In this document: piece by piece, positions 24,418 to 33,921 of the stretch | Layout: each line of letters begins with the position of its first letter | How positions within the stretch are numbered: the stretch's first letter is position 1 | From: Marisimplicoccus sp965655775 | GTDB taxonomy: Bacteria; Bacteroidota; Bacteroidia; Flavobacteriales; Flavobacteriaceae | DNA: 64,000 bases | Assembly: GCA_965655775.1 (NCBI GenBank) | Contig: CBFHHV010000003.1 | Span: 1-64,000, forward strand | Direction of reading: 5' to 3' | The notes under the pieces: model-generated | Database searches by the model: none | Seen by the model: only the letters and a program-made list of their open reading frames with translations | What the model was told of the DNA's origin: nothing | Position numbers and translations under genes: made by a program

Positions 24418-25308
24418 ATGAAAAATAATATCAAACTTTTAGATGGGAGCATGTCATATCCATTAGAGTTAGATGGCTATAATCTAAATAATAGACTTTG
24501 GACTGGAGATGCATTGATTAATTATCCTGAACTGATTAAAAAAATTCATAAAGGTTATATCAATTCAGGTGCAGATTATTTATTGACTTCTACATATCAA
24601 ATTAGTTATGATATATTAAAAGAAAAAGGAATTGATTCGCAGGAGATTAAAAAGATATTTCAAAAATCATTGGATATAGCCAAGGATGCCGTTAAAGAGT
24701 CTAAAACAAATAAGGATATAAAAATTGTTGCTAGTTTAGGCCCATTTGCATCATATAAGAAAAGTGCGTCGGAATATTTAGGTATTTATGATTCTACTGA
24801 TGATGAAATATTAAATTTTCATCTTAATAATCTTAATGTTATTAAAGATATTGACTATGAAATCATTTTATACGAAACCATACCTTGCTTGAGAGAAATT
24901 AAAATACTATCTATGATTTTTGAAAAGCTAAATAAAGAAATATGGGTATCTATGACATGCGGTGATGATATCAATTTTAGAGATGGTTCATCAATATCAG
25001 AAGCCTGCAGTATCTTATCCAAATTTGATAATATAACTACCATTGGTCTTAACTGTTTTTCTCCACTATATGTAAAGGAGGCATATGAAATCTTAAAGAA
25101 TAATACTGAAAAGAAAATTATACTCTATCCTAACTCTGGGGAAATTTATAATCCAAAAGAAAAAATTTGGCGCGGAAAAAAGTTGTATGAAAACAAGATG
25201 ATCAAAAAATGGTTAAGTTTATCACCTGATATCATAGGAGGATGTTGCAGGGTTGGTTACGATGAAATTAAAAAGATGAGAAAAGAAATAGATAATTATG
25301 AGAAATAG
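24418..25308 (+). CDS. Homocysteine S-methyltransferase (MmuM-like)
   Basis: The 296-aa protein resembles MmuM/YagD enzymes: LLDGSMSYPLEL at the N-terminus, SGADYLLTSTYQ, the zinc-ligand motifs GLNC near residue 207 and GGCCRVG near the C-terminus. It methylates homocysteine to methionine using S-methylmethionine or a similar donor, without cobalamin. In marine bacteria S-methylmethionine or related sulfonium compounds are plausible donors (inference). It overlaps the DUF1295 gene by 11 nt. Confidence 0.92.
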   Translation: MKNNIKLLDGSMSYPLELDGYNLNNRLWTGDALINYPELIKKIHKGYINSGADYLLTSTYQISYDILKEKGIDSQEIKKIFQKSLDIAKDAVKESKTNKDIKIVASLGPFASYKKSASEYLGIYDSTDDEILNFHLNNLNVIKDIDYEIILYETIPCLREIKILSMIFEKLNKEIWVSMTCGDDINFRDGSSISEACSILSKFDNITTIGLNCFSPLYVKEAYEILKNNTEKKIILYPNSGEIYNPKEKIWRGKKLYENKMIKKWLSLSPDIIGGCCRVGYDEIKKMRKEIDNYEK

Positions 25309-26137
25309 GATATATAATTACATAGTATCTTTTGTTGCTGTTTTGATTTCAATATCATTAGGAACACTAACAGGAATAGATGAAGTAAGAAATGGAATTA
25401 TATTGTCTTTTATTTTTCACTGGTTATTATTTATACCTGCTTTTATTTTTAAAACAGAGAAATTTTATGACCTGACTGGAAGTTTGTCATACATAACTAT
25501 CATATTGTATGTACTCATATCATCCAATAATGGAATTAACAACTTTGGGAATGTCATTCTTTCTTCATTAATAATAATATGGACACTAAGATTAGGAAGT
25601 TTTTTATTTTTTAGAATAAAAAAAGCAGGAGAGGATAAAAGGTTTAGGGAAATTAAAAAATCATTTAGTTGGTTTTTTATGGCATTTACTTTTTCGGGAA
25701 TGTGGGTATCAATATGTGCACTTTGTGCATTAACTGGAATATCAAATGGAATAGAGTTAACTGGAGCTACTTATATAGGTATATTATTGTTTGTGATTGG
25801 ATTTACATTAGAAATAATAGCTGATACTCAAAAGACAAACTTTAGAAAACTCAAGGATAATAAGGATAAGTTCATAACAACAGGATTATGGAAATACTCG
25901 AGACATCCCAATTATTTAGGTGAAATAATTCTATGGATTGGAGTAGCAATAATTAGTTACTCATCACTAGAGATAAATCAACTATTCACTCTTATATCTC
26001 CAATTTTTACATATTTACTTCTTGTTCATGTAAGTGGAATAAATCTATTAGAAAAAAGTGGCGAAAAAAAATGGGGGGATCTTAATGAATATAAAAAGTA
26101 TAAAAAAGAAACTCCAAGATTATTTTGGTTTATCTAA
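25298..26137 (+). CDS. DUF1295 membrane protein (steroid 5-alpha-reductase-like)
   Basis: The 279-aa protein has about seven membrane helices and the DUF1295 signature TTGLWKYSRHPNYLGEI near residue 195, followed by a C-terminal KKWGDLNEYKKYK...PRLFW tail. The family is related to steroid 5-alpha-reductases and isoprenylcysteine methyltransferases, which act on membrane lipids; no bacterial substrate is established. It is coupled to the homocysteine methyltransferase gene by an 11-nt overlap. The 41-nt gap to the convergent OM gene has only a weak CTATAC/GTATAG repeat. Confidence 0.88.
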   Translation: MRNRIYNYIVSFVAVLISISLGTLTGIDEVRNGIILSFIFHWLLFIPAFIFKTEKFYDLTGSLSYITIILYVLISSNNGINNFGNVILSSLIIIWTLRLGSFLFFRIKKAGEDKRFREIKKSFSWFFMAFTFSGMWVSICALCALTGISNGIELTGATYIGILLFVIGFTLEIIADTQKTNFRKLKDNKDKFITTGLWKYSRHPNYLGEIILWIGVAIISYSSLEINQLFTLISPIFTYLLLVHVSGINLLEKSGEKKWGDLNEYKKYKKETPRLFWFI

Positions 26138-26178
26138 CCCTATACATAAGATATAATAAATATAAAAGTATAGAGTTT

Positions 26179-26886
26179 TTAGTAAATCCTTATGCTTAAA
26201 CCTAATTTAACATAAAACAAATCATTATCTAAACCTTTACCTATTGATAAATCTAGTTGTTTATCATTATCAATAAGATAAGTTATGCCTGAGTCAAAAT
26301 AAGAATTAGAAATATGTGAATTTGAATTACCAAATAATTCAAAAAAAATAGAAAAAGAACTAAGTTTTTTACTGTATAATAATGAATAAACATATAGACC
26401 ATCATAATTGGTAAATTTATTATACCCAATATTATAACCCACTTGGGAGTCAGAGGTTAGGTTATGGGATACTAGTAATTTATTTAAGAATCCATATTCA
26501 TTGTTTGAGAAAACCTCCTGAGCAGTTGGAATAGAAAGATATGTTAAAAAGCTAATATTAGTGTTTACATTATCCTTATCTAATATTGTAAACTTTGAAC
26601 CTAATTCAAAATCACCAAAAGAAGATTTATTTTGGAAAGATATTTCATCATTAATTATGTAATTACTATTTATTCTTAATTCAACTCCATTTAAAATTCC
26701 AATTCTAACCAAAGAGTTAATTCTTGACTGTATTTCTTCAAGTGAAACCCCTACCTCAACTTGAATATGTCTTGTCTCAATAACATATGGAGAGTCAGTT
26801 TCACTAAGTCTATCCGTTATTATCTGTGAGTAAAGAGTTGAAAATTTAAATATTAAAAAGAAAAATATTAAAAATTTATTTTTCAT
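26179..26886 (-). CDS. Outer-membrane beta-barrel protein, transporter-like (PF13557 type)
   Basis: The 235-aa protein has a signal peptide (cut near LYSQ, residue 21) and then alternating amphipathic beta strands ending in KLGLSIRIY, a terminal aromatic typical of OM barrels. The opening TDRLSETDSPYVIETRHIQVE resembles the 'transporter / MetA-pathway OM protein' family of Bacteroidota. Its substrate is unknown. It overlaps folC by 4 nt, although the functions appear unrelated. Confidence 0.75.
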   Translation of the reverse strand: MKNKFLIFFFLIFKFSTLYSQIITDRLSETDSPYVIETRHIQVEVGVSLEEIQSRINSLVRIGILNGVELRINSNYIINDEISFQNKSSFGDFELGSKFTILDKDNVNTNISFLTYLSIPTAQEVFSNNEYGFLNKLLVSHNLTSDSQVGYNIGYNKFTNYDGLYVYSLLYSKKLSSFSIFFELFGNSNSHISNSYFDSGITYLIDNDKQLDLSIGKGLDNDLFYVKLGLSIRIY

Positions 26887-28079
26887 AAAATACTTTTAGC
26901 AATAAAGTTGCTGCCTGTTATTAATATTAAATCTTTTTCTGAACAATTCGCCCTTACGGTCTCAACTAATCTTTTCGGATTGTTATCAAAGATAATATTT
27001 CTCCCTACATTTTGAACAATTTCACTATAGGTCATACCCCTTTCCATATTTATAGATGTGTAATAAAAATTTGTATTAACAGGAAATTCATCTATTAGTT
27101 CTTTTATATTTTTTCCTTTAATAAATGCAAGGATAATACAAAGCTTATCGAAGTCAACATTATTTAATTGTGAAGAGATACTCTTAAAACCAGCTAAATT
27201 ATGTGCTGAATCAAATATAATTTTGGGATCATTACTTATGGTTGTCCACTTCCCTATTAATTGACTATTCTTATTAATATTTGATATACCAGCTAATATT
27301 GAATTATTATTCACATTACTCAAATTGAGCGCATTACATGTATGAATAGCAGTTTTTATATTGGAATTCAAATAATTTACATTAGAGTAGATTTTTTTGT
27401 CATCATAATCAGGAACAAAAGTTATAGAAGATGATACTTCTTCAGCTTTTTGAATAAAAATTTCATCTACAATATCATTTCTTTCTCCAATTATGATTTT
27501 TGAATTTTTTTTGATGATACCAGCTTTTTCGTTTGCAATCATTTCTAGTGTATTACCAAGAATATCTGTATGGTCATATGAAATATTAGTTATAACAGAA
27601 ATTAATGGATTTATAATGTTTGTAGCATCTAGCCTTCCTCCCAGGCCAACTTCAATTATTGAATAGTCAACTTTAGAATTTATAAAATAAGCTAATGAAA
27701 TACAAAATGAAAGCTCAAAAAAACTTAATTCTAATTTTTCTATAAGACTCTTATGATCCTCAATAAAATTTACAATAAAAGACTTTTCAATCTTCTCATT
27801 ATTAATTTTTATTCTTTCCCTAAAATCATAAAAGTGTGGTGAAGTGAAAATTCCAACTTTATACTTAGATTCTTGAAGAATAGATGAAATATAAGCTGAT
27901 GTACTACCCTTTCCATTTGTTCCACCGACATGTATTAATTTTAGGCGGTCTAAAGATAATTCTAGAGAAGAAGTAAACTTTATGACATTACTCAGGCCAG
28001 GGTTATATGCTTTTTTACCTATAGCTTGATATGAAGGCAGTCTGTTTAAAATCCAATCCTCTATGTTTTTATAGTCCAA
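26883..28079 (-). CDS. folC: Bifunctional folylpolyglutamate synthase / dihydrofolate synthase
   Basis: The 398-aa Mur-ligase-fold enzyme has the ATP-binding HVGGTNGKGSTSAYI near residue 51, FTSPHFYDFRERI, EVGLGGRLDATNII and ITNISYDHTDILG. It adds glutamate to folates (and probably to dihydropteroate). The late FDSAHNLAGF segment corresponds to the usual FDGAHNP. The gene lies between nhaD (4-nt gap) and the OM barrel gene (4-nt overlap). Confidence 0.95.
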   Translation of the reverse strand: MDYKNIEDWILNRLPSYQAIGKKAYNPGLSNVIKFTSSLELSLDRLKLIHVGGTNGKGSTSAYISSILQESKYKVGIFTSPHFYDFRERIKINNEKIEKSFIVNFIEDHKSLIEKLELSFFELSFCISLAYFINSKVDYSIIEVGLGGRLDATNIINPLISVITNISYDHTDILGNTLEMIANEKAGIIKKNSKIIIGERNDIVDEIFIQKAEEVSSSITFVPDYDDKKIYSNVNYLNSNIKTAIHTCNALNLSNVNNNSILAGISNINKNSQLIGKWTTISNDPKIIFDSAHNLAGFKSISSQLNNVDFDKLCIILAFIKGKNIKELIDEFPVNTNFYYTSINMERGMTYSEIVQNVGRNIIFDNNPKRLVETVRANCSEKDLILITGSNFIAKSIL

Positions 28080-28083
28080 TATT

Positions 28084-29409
28084 TTATACTAAGACATATG
28101 CTTCTAGAAGAACAAAAGTTATAAACCCAGAAATAAAACCTATAAAGGCTAACCAGCCAATCTTTTTTAAATACCAGAAAAATTCAATTTTCTCCATCCC
28201 CATTGCAACTACTCCTGCAGCTGACCCAATAACTAATACACTTCCACCAGTTCCAGCAGAATATGCAATTAAATGCCATAGAGAATCATCAATTGGCTGA
28301 GAAAACATACCTATTGATGCAGCAACTAGCGGGACATTATCTATTACAGCAGACCCTAGACCTAAAAGTCCAGCAACTATTCTAATATCAGGTATTACAG
28401 TTTCTAAATACTGAGCAAATTCAAATAAATATCCTATTGACTCAAGAGCAGCAACTGCCATCAATATTCCTAAAAAGAAAAGAATACTTGGCAATTCAAT
28501 TTTAGTTAAAGCGCTATGAACAGGACTTTTACTGTGCATAATACTATCATCGTTAGGTGTGGTAATATTAAATTTTGTTCCACTAAATATTTCAGCAAAA
28601 GTCGCAACAATCGCCAATGATAACATCATCCCCACATATGGAGGTAATCCAGTTATGACTTTAAATACAGGGACAAATATTATCCCTCCTAACCCTAACC
28701 ATAACATTGTGGTACCTATACTTGTTATATTACTTTCATCATTGTCCACTTCACCAACATTCCCTTTAAACGGCTTCAAGAATGAAGCAACATAAACCGG
28801 GACCACCATACATACTATGGATGGAATAAAAACATAATATAATAACATAGGCACTGTAACTTTATCTGCAATCCAGAGCATGGTTGTTGTGACATCTCCA
28901 ATTGGAGACCAAGCTCCACCTGCATTAGCAGCAATTACAATTAGCCCTGCAAACCATAATCTTAAATTCTTATCTCTAATAATCTTTTGTAAGATTGTTA
29001 TTAAAACTATCGTAGCAGTAAGATTATCAATAATTGCTGATAGAATGAAAGCAAGTATAGCAAATATCCATAGAAGTCTTTTTTTAGATTTAGTTCTTAT
29101 AAAGGATTTAATCTTTTCAAAGCCATTGTAATAATCAATTATTTCTACTATCGTCATTGCACCCAAAAGAAATATTAAAATTTCAGATGTATGAGAGAGA
29201 TGATAAGCCATTATTTTTTTGACTTTCGTAGGTATTAATTCCCGAAGTTCAGTATCAACTTCAAATACAGGTATGTTAAAGACTGCAATTATTGCCCATA
29301 AAAAAGCCATCATTCCAAGTGCTGGTATTAGCTTATCAATTCTAAGGCTATGCTCAAGTGTAATTAATAAGTAACCTGCGATAAATATTCCTAATAATAT
29401 TGTTTCCAT
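28084..29409 (-). CDS. nhaD: Na+/H+ antiporter NhaD
   Basis: The 441-aa transporter has about 12 membrane helices. Signatures of the NhaD branch of the ion transporter superfamily are ANAGGAWSPIGDVTTTMLWI near residue 165, AIIDNLTATIVL (an Asp-Asn pair in a helix) and SAVIDNVPLVAASIG near residue 355. It expels sodium in exchange for protons, consistent with a marine habitat. The upstream neighbour is secreted paralogue C with an 11-nt gap. Confidence 0.94.
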   Translation of the reverse strand: METILLGIFIAGYLLITLEHSLRIDKLIPALGMMAFLWAIIAVFNIPVFEVDTELRELIPTKVKKIMAYHLSHTSEILIFLLGAMTIVEIIDYYNGFEKIKSFIRTKSKKRLLWIFAILAFILSAIIDNLTATIVLITILQKIIRDKNLRLWFAGLIVIAANAGGAWSPIGDVTTTMLWIADKVTVPMLLYYVFIPSIVCMVVPVYVASFLKPFKGNVGEVDNDESNITSIGTTMLWLGLGGIIFVPVFKVITGLPPYVGMMLSLAIVATFAEIFSGTKFNITTPNDDSIMHSKSPVHSALTKIELPSILFFLGILMAVAALESIGYLFEFAQYLETVIPDIRIVAGLLGLGSAVIDNVPLVAASIGMFSQPIDDSLWHLIAYSAGTGGSVLVIGSAAGVVAMGMEKIEFFWYLKKIGWLAFIGFISGFITFVLLEAYVLV

Positions 29410-29420
29410 TTAATTAAATT

Positions 29421-30116
29421 TTATTCCCATGATTTAAGCATAACTCTAGTTATACTTCTTGTGTACTCTTCATCTTTTGTAGCATCTAACCACTCAATAA
29501 CTGCATTAGATTCTTTTTGACTTCCTGAATTTCCAAAATCAAGTGCAGCTACTAAATCTGGAAATGTTGCATAAATGTAATGTGTCTCACCGTTCTCAAC
29601 TCCATGTGTAGTTTGCCCAATGGAAACATATCCGGATGAATCGCCAAAAACAGACATTAAATTGGCAAAAGCACTTATGAATTTAACAGGATTTTTAACC
29701 TTCCACTGATGTGATTGAGCAATTGTTTCTTGCCATTTATCAAGATTATATCTTACAAGTGTTACTCCAGCTGTTACTGAATACCCATCTCTTTCTGTTA
29801 AAGAATTTAATCTAGATAGGTAAGCATCCCACTCAGAAGTAAGCTTTCTTGACTCAAATTTTGCTAAGTTTTCTTTTGAACCAGCAAAATTTAAAACATG
29901 AGTTGCTTTTTCGCTTGACCCTTTATACTCAATACTCCATAGTGAGATTCTTAACCCATCTGGGATTTCAATATTAGAGTAAAACCCATCAATAAGGTTA
30001 AATACAGCTTGGGTATTTTCAAATGGCACATTTAAATTTACATTTTGCCAAGTAATATTTTGAGCACCTAAGGAAAGTGAAAAAAATGTTGTTAAAACTA
30101 AAATTGCCTTTTTCAT
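29421..30116 (-). CDS. Secreted two-domain protein of unknown function, paralogue C
   Basis: The 231-aa protein has a signal peptide ending near SLGAQ (residue 19). Mature start NITWQNVNLNVPFENTQ, FNLIDGFYSNIEIPDG and the second-half ENGETHYIYA motif match paralogue A closely (NVVWEEVALNV, LMDDFYSSIEMPEG, EKGETHYIYI). Two similar halves are again apparent. It lies 11 nt upstream of nhaD and 45 nt after anmK. Unlike A and B it has no terminator of its own, so nhaD may be read through from it. Function is unknown. Confidence 0.82.
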   Translation of the reverse strand: MKKAILVLTTFFSLSLGAQNITWQNVNLNVPFENTQAVFNLIDGFYSNIEIPDGLRISLWSIEYKGSSEKATHVLNFAGSKENLAKFESRKLTSEWDAYLSRLNSLTERDGYSVTAGVTLVRYNLDKWQETIAQSHQWKVKNPVKFISAFANLMSVFGDSSGYVSIGQTTHGVENGETHYIYATFPDLVAALDFGNSGSQKESNAVIEWLDATKDEEYTRSITRVMLKSWE

Positions 30117-30161
30117 GAACCAGATTTATGGTAGACTACGAATTTATTAAAAAAAAATATA

Positions 30162-31217
30162 TTACGGATAATATACTTTTCCAGAACTATGATTTTTTGA
30201 TGCTCCTGTAACAGAAGAATAGCAATTATCTTTATTCAAATCTTTAAGAACACCTAAAAAAGCAAAGATTAAGGCTTCTTTATATTCAATAATTTGTGAA
30301 GATGGAATAAATATTTTTGAATTTGATTGGGCTCTAATTCTACTAATTAAGTAATTATTATATGCACCCCCTCCCGTAATAAGAAGTTTGTCCTTGTTCC
30401 CAATATTTTTGACAATTTGATCTGCAAAATGATTTGAAAAAGTATTAAGCAAATCATTAACTGCAACTTTATGGTATCTTGAAAGAATAGGCTCAATAAA
30501 CTCATTGACCCACTCAGCACTCAAAGATTTAGGGTAGGGTAAACTGTAGAATTTTAATGATTGAAGCTCATCATGTAAAGCTTTATTAATTTTTCCTGAA
30601 GCTGCAACATCTCCATTATTATCATATTCTAACTCTATTTTATTACATAAAGAATTGAACACAATATTTGTTGGGCATATATCATATGCAATTATTTTAT
30701 TTTTTATTGTTTTTGTTATGTTAGCAAAACCTCCAAGATTTAAAAAACTATTATAATCAGAAAATAAATATTTCTCTCCAACAGGAACTAGAGGAGCACC
30801 CTGACCGCCAAGATTAATATCTTGAACTCTAAAATCACAGATAACTTTATATCCTAATTTTTTTGATATTGACGGCAAATTACCGATTTGATATGTAAAA
30901 GAATTTTCTGGATCATGCAAGGCAGTATGCCCATGTGAGCTTATAAAGTCAATATTTTTTATAGAAAATTCATTAATAAATCTAATTACATATTTTGATA
31001 AAGAATTTGTATAGTCTTCGTCAATTTTATTAATCTCCAAAAGGTCTTTTTCACTGATTGTTTTCAGCTTTGATTTCCAGTTTTCAGAATATGGATATGT
31101 CTTAGAATTAATAATTTTAAATTTCCATATTTTATCAAATTTGAAATTTACATAAACTAAGTCAACACCATCTATCGATGTACCAGACATTAAGCCAATT
31201 ACACAGTATTCTTTCAT
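30162..31217 (-). CDS. anmK: Anhydro-N-acetylmuramic acid kinase
   Basis: The 351-aa sugar kinase has the AnmK signatures GLMSGTSIDGVDLV at the N-terminus, SHGHTALHDP, DFRVQDINLGGQGAPLVPVG near residue 125 and LITGGGAYN near residue 285. It opens the 1,6-anhydro ring of anhydroMurNAc from peptidoglycan turnover and phosphorylates it to MurNAc-6-phosphate. It starts 6 nt after the porin gene on the same strand. No murQ is in the window. Confidence 0.95.
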   Translation of the reverse strand: MKEYCVIGLMSGTSIDGVDLVYVNFKFDKIWKFKIINSKTYPYSENWKSKLKTISEKDLLEINKIDEDYTNSLSKYVIRFINEFSIKNIDFISSHGHTALHDPENSFTYQIGNLPSISKKLGYKVICDFRVQDINLGGQGAPLVPVGEKYLFSDYNSFLNLGGFANITKTIKNKIIAYDICPTNIVFNSLCNKIELEYDNNGDVAASGKINKALHDELQSLKFYSLPYPKSLSAEWVNEFIEPILSRYHKVAVNDLLNTFSNHFADQIVKNIGNKDKLLITGGGAYNNYLISRIRAQSNSKIFIPSSQIIEYKEALIFAFLGVLKDLNKDNCYSSVTGASKNHSSGKVYYP

Positions 31218-31223
31218 ATAATA

Positions 31224-33263
31224 TTACTGGAAAAAATTCCAAACTAATCCTAATCTAACTGACAAGTCCCTGTATGGATTAAATATGTCAGAATAATAAT
31301 CATATCCAGTAAAAGAACTATTAAGGTGTTCAACCTTAATAAAAACACGAGTTTGTTGAATTCTTGCATTAAAGAAAAAGTCAAATCTTGGATAATCTCC
31401 TATCTGCTTATAATTTTGAGTTACAAATTCAGATAATATAGGGTTATAATAATCTGCATAAAACTTCGTAAAATAATTAAATGTCAAACCTGTTTGAATT
31501 GCTAAGGAGTTATTAAAAATATTATTGGAGTACATAATCGTATTTCTTGTAATCCACTCAGGCACATTCAAAGTAGATAATCCACCAATAAATAATTCTT
31601 GCTCCTTTTCTTGATATTGACCAGTATTTATTATACTAAATTTTCCTATATCTACTTTACTAAATAATTTTACTTTTAAATATTTTATTTCACTGTTTAT
31701 TTGATTTGGTAGTACTTTTCTTAATAAATCCATTTCACCAAGTAATGCACTAGTTTGTTCTTGAAAAAAGGTATAATTATCAATAGTTGAATATTCTCCT
31801 GAAAATCTTACTAATTCTTTATACGATAATTCAGCAGAAAGCGACAATGATTCTTGATTTTTCAGATTAGGATTATGCCAATTATAATTTTTATATGCAC
31901 TCCTGAACAAACTATAATTTAGATTAGGAGATTTTTTTTGACTTACACCACTAAATTTAATGCCAACATTCTTTATCCTATTAGTTAGAAATGTAAATTG
32001 TATATAATCTGAAATATAATTATTTTTTAGACTCTTATTAAAATTAAATTCTAATTGAAATGAATTAAATTTTTTATCCCACTCAAGGTTTAGATTTGAG
32101 ACATTATTAATTAATGAAAGTTGAATGTCACTATAATCTTGCCCATAGTCTTTAAAAGAATTACTTGAATTGATATTTGAAAAATTAACTTTTACCTTTC
32201 CCAGTTTATCAAAATCAGATATTAGGAAAACACTACTTTTTTGAATTATGTATCTAGACATGTCTGATACAGTAATTCCTTCTTCTACTTCACCAAAAAG
32301 ACCTGAATTGAAATTATCAAGGTATTCTAGCTTCTTATATTCATGTTTAAACTCAAGTCCAACTGACAAATTAGAGATATTTTTATCCTCGTTAAAGATT
32401 AGGGATCTACTGACATTTAGGAAAGCTCTTTTAGAGTATAGTGAGCTTTCTGATATAAGCCAAGTTGGAAGTCTAGATCTATCAATATATCCATCATATT
32501 CAATCATCTCAAAAGATCCATCCTCCAATTCTATTTGATTACCTAAGCCATCTAATACAAAGTAATTTGGTGCTTGCTCATAAAAATATATGCCATCAGG
32601 TGTAAGACCTCCACTCTCTTGATTAAATAAATTCTGAGATGTCACATGAAATTTAAATTTTGTTTTTTTATTTTTTGAGTTGAAGTTTGATGAAAATCTA
32701 AATTGATTCCCTCTAGATCTAGTGTTAATATATTTTCCAAGTGATTTATAACCTTTATGGGCCATAGTAAAATTAAATTGAGGAGAAAGATTTATTGAGA
32801 CAAGCATATCCAGAACCTGGCCTTGTTCAAAAGTAGATCGTGCATAAATCTCCGTAAAGGGGGTAGGTACACTGTAATAACCTATATCTTCAACTTCAAA
32901 ATAGTTAAAATGTTTAGCTAGTGCACCTAGTTTAGGATAATCAGTGGTAGTTTTAAAATTATAGCCAAGCTTATTGTAGGACTGACCGACATTAGGCATT
33001 TTTAGAAGCTCAAATATATCCTCTCTCAAAAAATTAAATTTATAATCTTTGTATATGCTTAAAGATGTATCAATACTTTCTTCTCTTCCATCATAATAAA
33101 AGATTTTATAATCCTTAGAGCTTAAAGTATCTTTTTTGTCTCCTGCATTTTCCTTTTTTTGGGCTTCCTCTTGAGCCTTTATTTTTCCCTCTAAATCAAC
33201 TGATTGAGAAAATATGTAAGTCTGAATCAAAAAAAAAGTTAAAACCAGAAAAAACTTCTGCAT
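31224..33263 (-). CDS. Putative porin, large outer-membrane beta-barrel
   Basis: The 679-aa protein (from ATG 33263) has a signal peptide ending near IFSQ and a charged spacer rich in Glu and Lys. Many amphipathic strands follow, ending in LSVRLGLVWNFFQ with a terminal Phe-rich strand. The overall pattern fits the Bacteroidota 'putative porin' family (PF14121), whose substrates are not established. The longer frame starts at a TTG that lies inside the TAACTTTG promoter box, so the shorter start is chosen. The anmK gene follows after 6 nt. Confidence 0.82.
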   Translation of the reverse strand: MQKFFLVLTFFLIQTYIFSQSVDLEGKIKAQEEAQKKENAGDKKDTLSSKDYKIFYYDGREESIDTSLSIYKDYKFNFLREDIFELLKMPNVGQSYNKLGYNFKTTTDYPKLGALAKHFNYFEVEDIGYYSVPTPFTEIYARSTFEQGQVLDMLVSINLSPQFNFTMAHKGYKSLGKYINTRSRGNQFRFSSNFNSKNKKTKFKFHVTSQNLFNQESGGLTPDGIYFYEQAPNYFVLDGLGNQIELEDGSFEMIEYDGYIDRSRLPTWLISESSLYSKRAFLNVSRSLIFNEDKNISNLSVGLEFKHEYKKLEYLDNFNSGLFGEVEEGITVSDMSRYIIQKSSVFLISDFDKLGKVKVNFSNINSSNSFKDYGQDYSDIQLSLINNVSNLNLEWDKKFNSFQLEFNFNKSLKNNYISDYIQFTFLTNRIKNVGIKFSGVSQKKSPNLNYSLFRSAYKNYNWHNPNLKNQESLSLSAELSYKELVRFSGEYSTIDNYTFFQEQTSALLGEMDLLRKVLPNQINSEIKYLKVKLFSKVDIGKFSIINTGQYQEKEQELFIGGLSTLNVPEWITRNTIMYSNNIFNNSLAIQTGLTFNYFTKFYADYYNPILSEFVTQNYKQIGDYPRFDFFFNARIQQTRVFIKVEHLNSSFTGYDYYSDIFNPYRDLSVRLGLVWNFFQ

Positions 33264-33281
33264 GTATTTTGTAATTTCATA

Positions 33282-33289
33282 CAAAGTTA
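33282..33289 (-). promoter_or_regulatory. -7 element TAACTTTG of the porin-anmK unit
   Basis: TAACTTTG on the reverse strand ends 18 nt before ATG 33263. It overlaps the TTG that would otherwise look like an upstream start codon, which helps fix the start. Confidence 0.5.
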
Positions 33290-33319
33290 GTGTTTCTTTA
33301 TAAATTTTGATTTTCTAAA

Positions 33320-33919
33320 ATGTTAGTGAACAATTTTTCAGATTCAAATTTTGAAGCTGGTATTGATGAGTCAGGGAGAGGAAGTCTAGCTGGACCAGTT
33401 ACTGCCGCAGCTGTAATATTGCCTAAAAATTATCAAAATGATCAATTAAATGACTCGAAAAAACTATCTGAAAAAAAAAGAGCTGAACTAAAAAATATAA
33501 TAGAAAAAGACTCTATTGACTTTGCAGTTTGTTCAATTTACCCAGCTACAATTGACAAAATTAATATTCTTAACTCAACAATTAAAGCTATGCACGGTGC
33601 ATTAGGTAATTTGAAAATTATTCCAGATTTTATTTTAGTTGATGGCAATAGTTTTAAAAAGTTTAAAAATATTAATCATAAGTGTATTGTAAAAGGTGAT
33701 AGTAAATATCAAAATATTGCTGCTGCATCTATACTAGCCAAAACATACAGAGATATCTACATGATAGAGCAACATGATAGTTTTCCATATTTTGGATGGG
33801 ATAGAAATAAAGGCTACGGAACAAAATTTCATATTAATAGTATCATTGAGCATGGCCTGACCAAGCTTCATAGAAGAAGCTTCACAATAAAAAAATCACA
33901 AATAAAACTAGAATTATAA
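33320..33919 (+). CDS. rnhB: Ribonuclease HII
   Basis: The 199-aa enzyme removes ribonucleotides from DNA. It has the RNase HII motif AGIDESGRGSLAGPV near residue 14 (Asp and Glu catalytic), ILVDGNSF with the third Asp and KGDSKYQNIAAASILAK(T)YRD. Length and order are normal. It is divergent from the porin gene (56 nt apart) and followed after 2 nt by a large lipoprotein gene. Confidence 0.96.
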   Translation: MLVNNFSDSNFEAGIDESGRGSLAGPVTAAAVILPKNYQNDQLNDSKKLSEKKRAELKNIIEKDSIDFAVCSIYPATIDKINILNSTIKAMHGALGNLKIIPDFILVDGNSFKKFKNINHKCIVKGDSKYQNIAAASILAKTYRDIYMIEQHDSFPYFGWDRNKGYGTKFHINSIIEHGLTKLHRRSFTIKKSQIKLEL

Positions 33920-33921
33920 TT

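Noticed and set aside
26138..26178. Possible bidirectional terminator between DUF1295 and the OM protein
   Set aside because: CTATAC/GTATAG is a weak stem with a loop of more than 20 nt.
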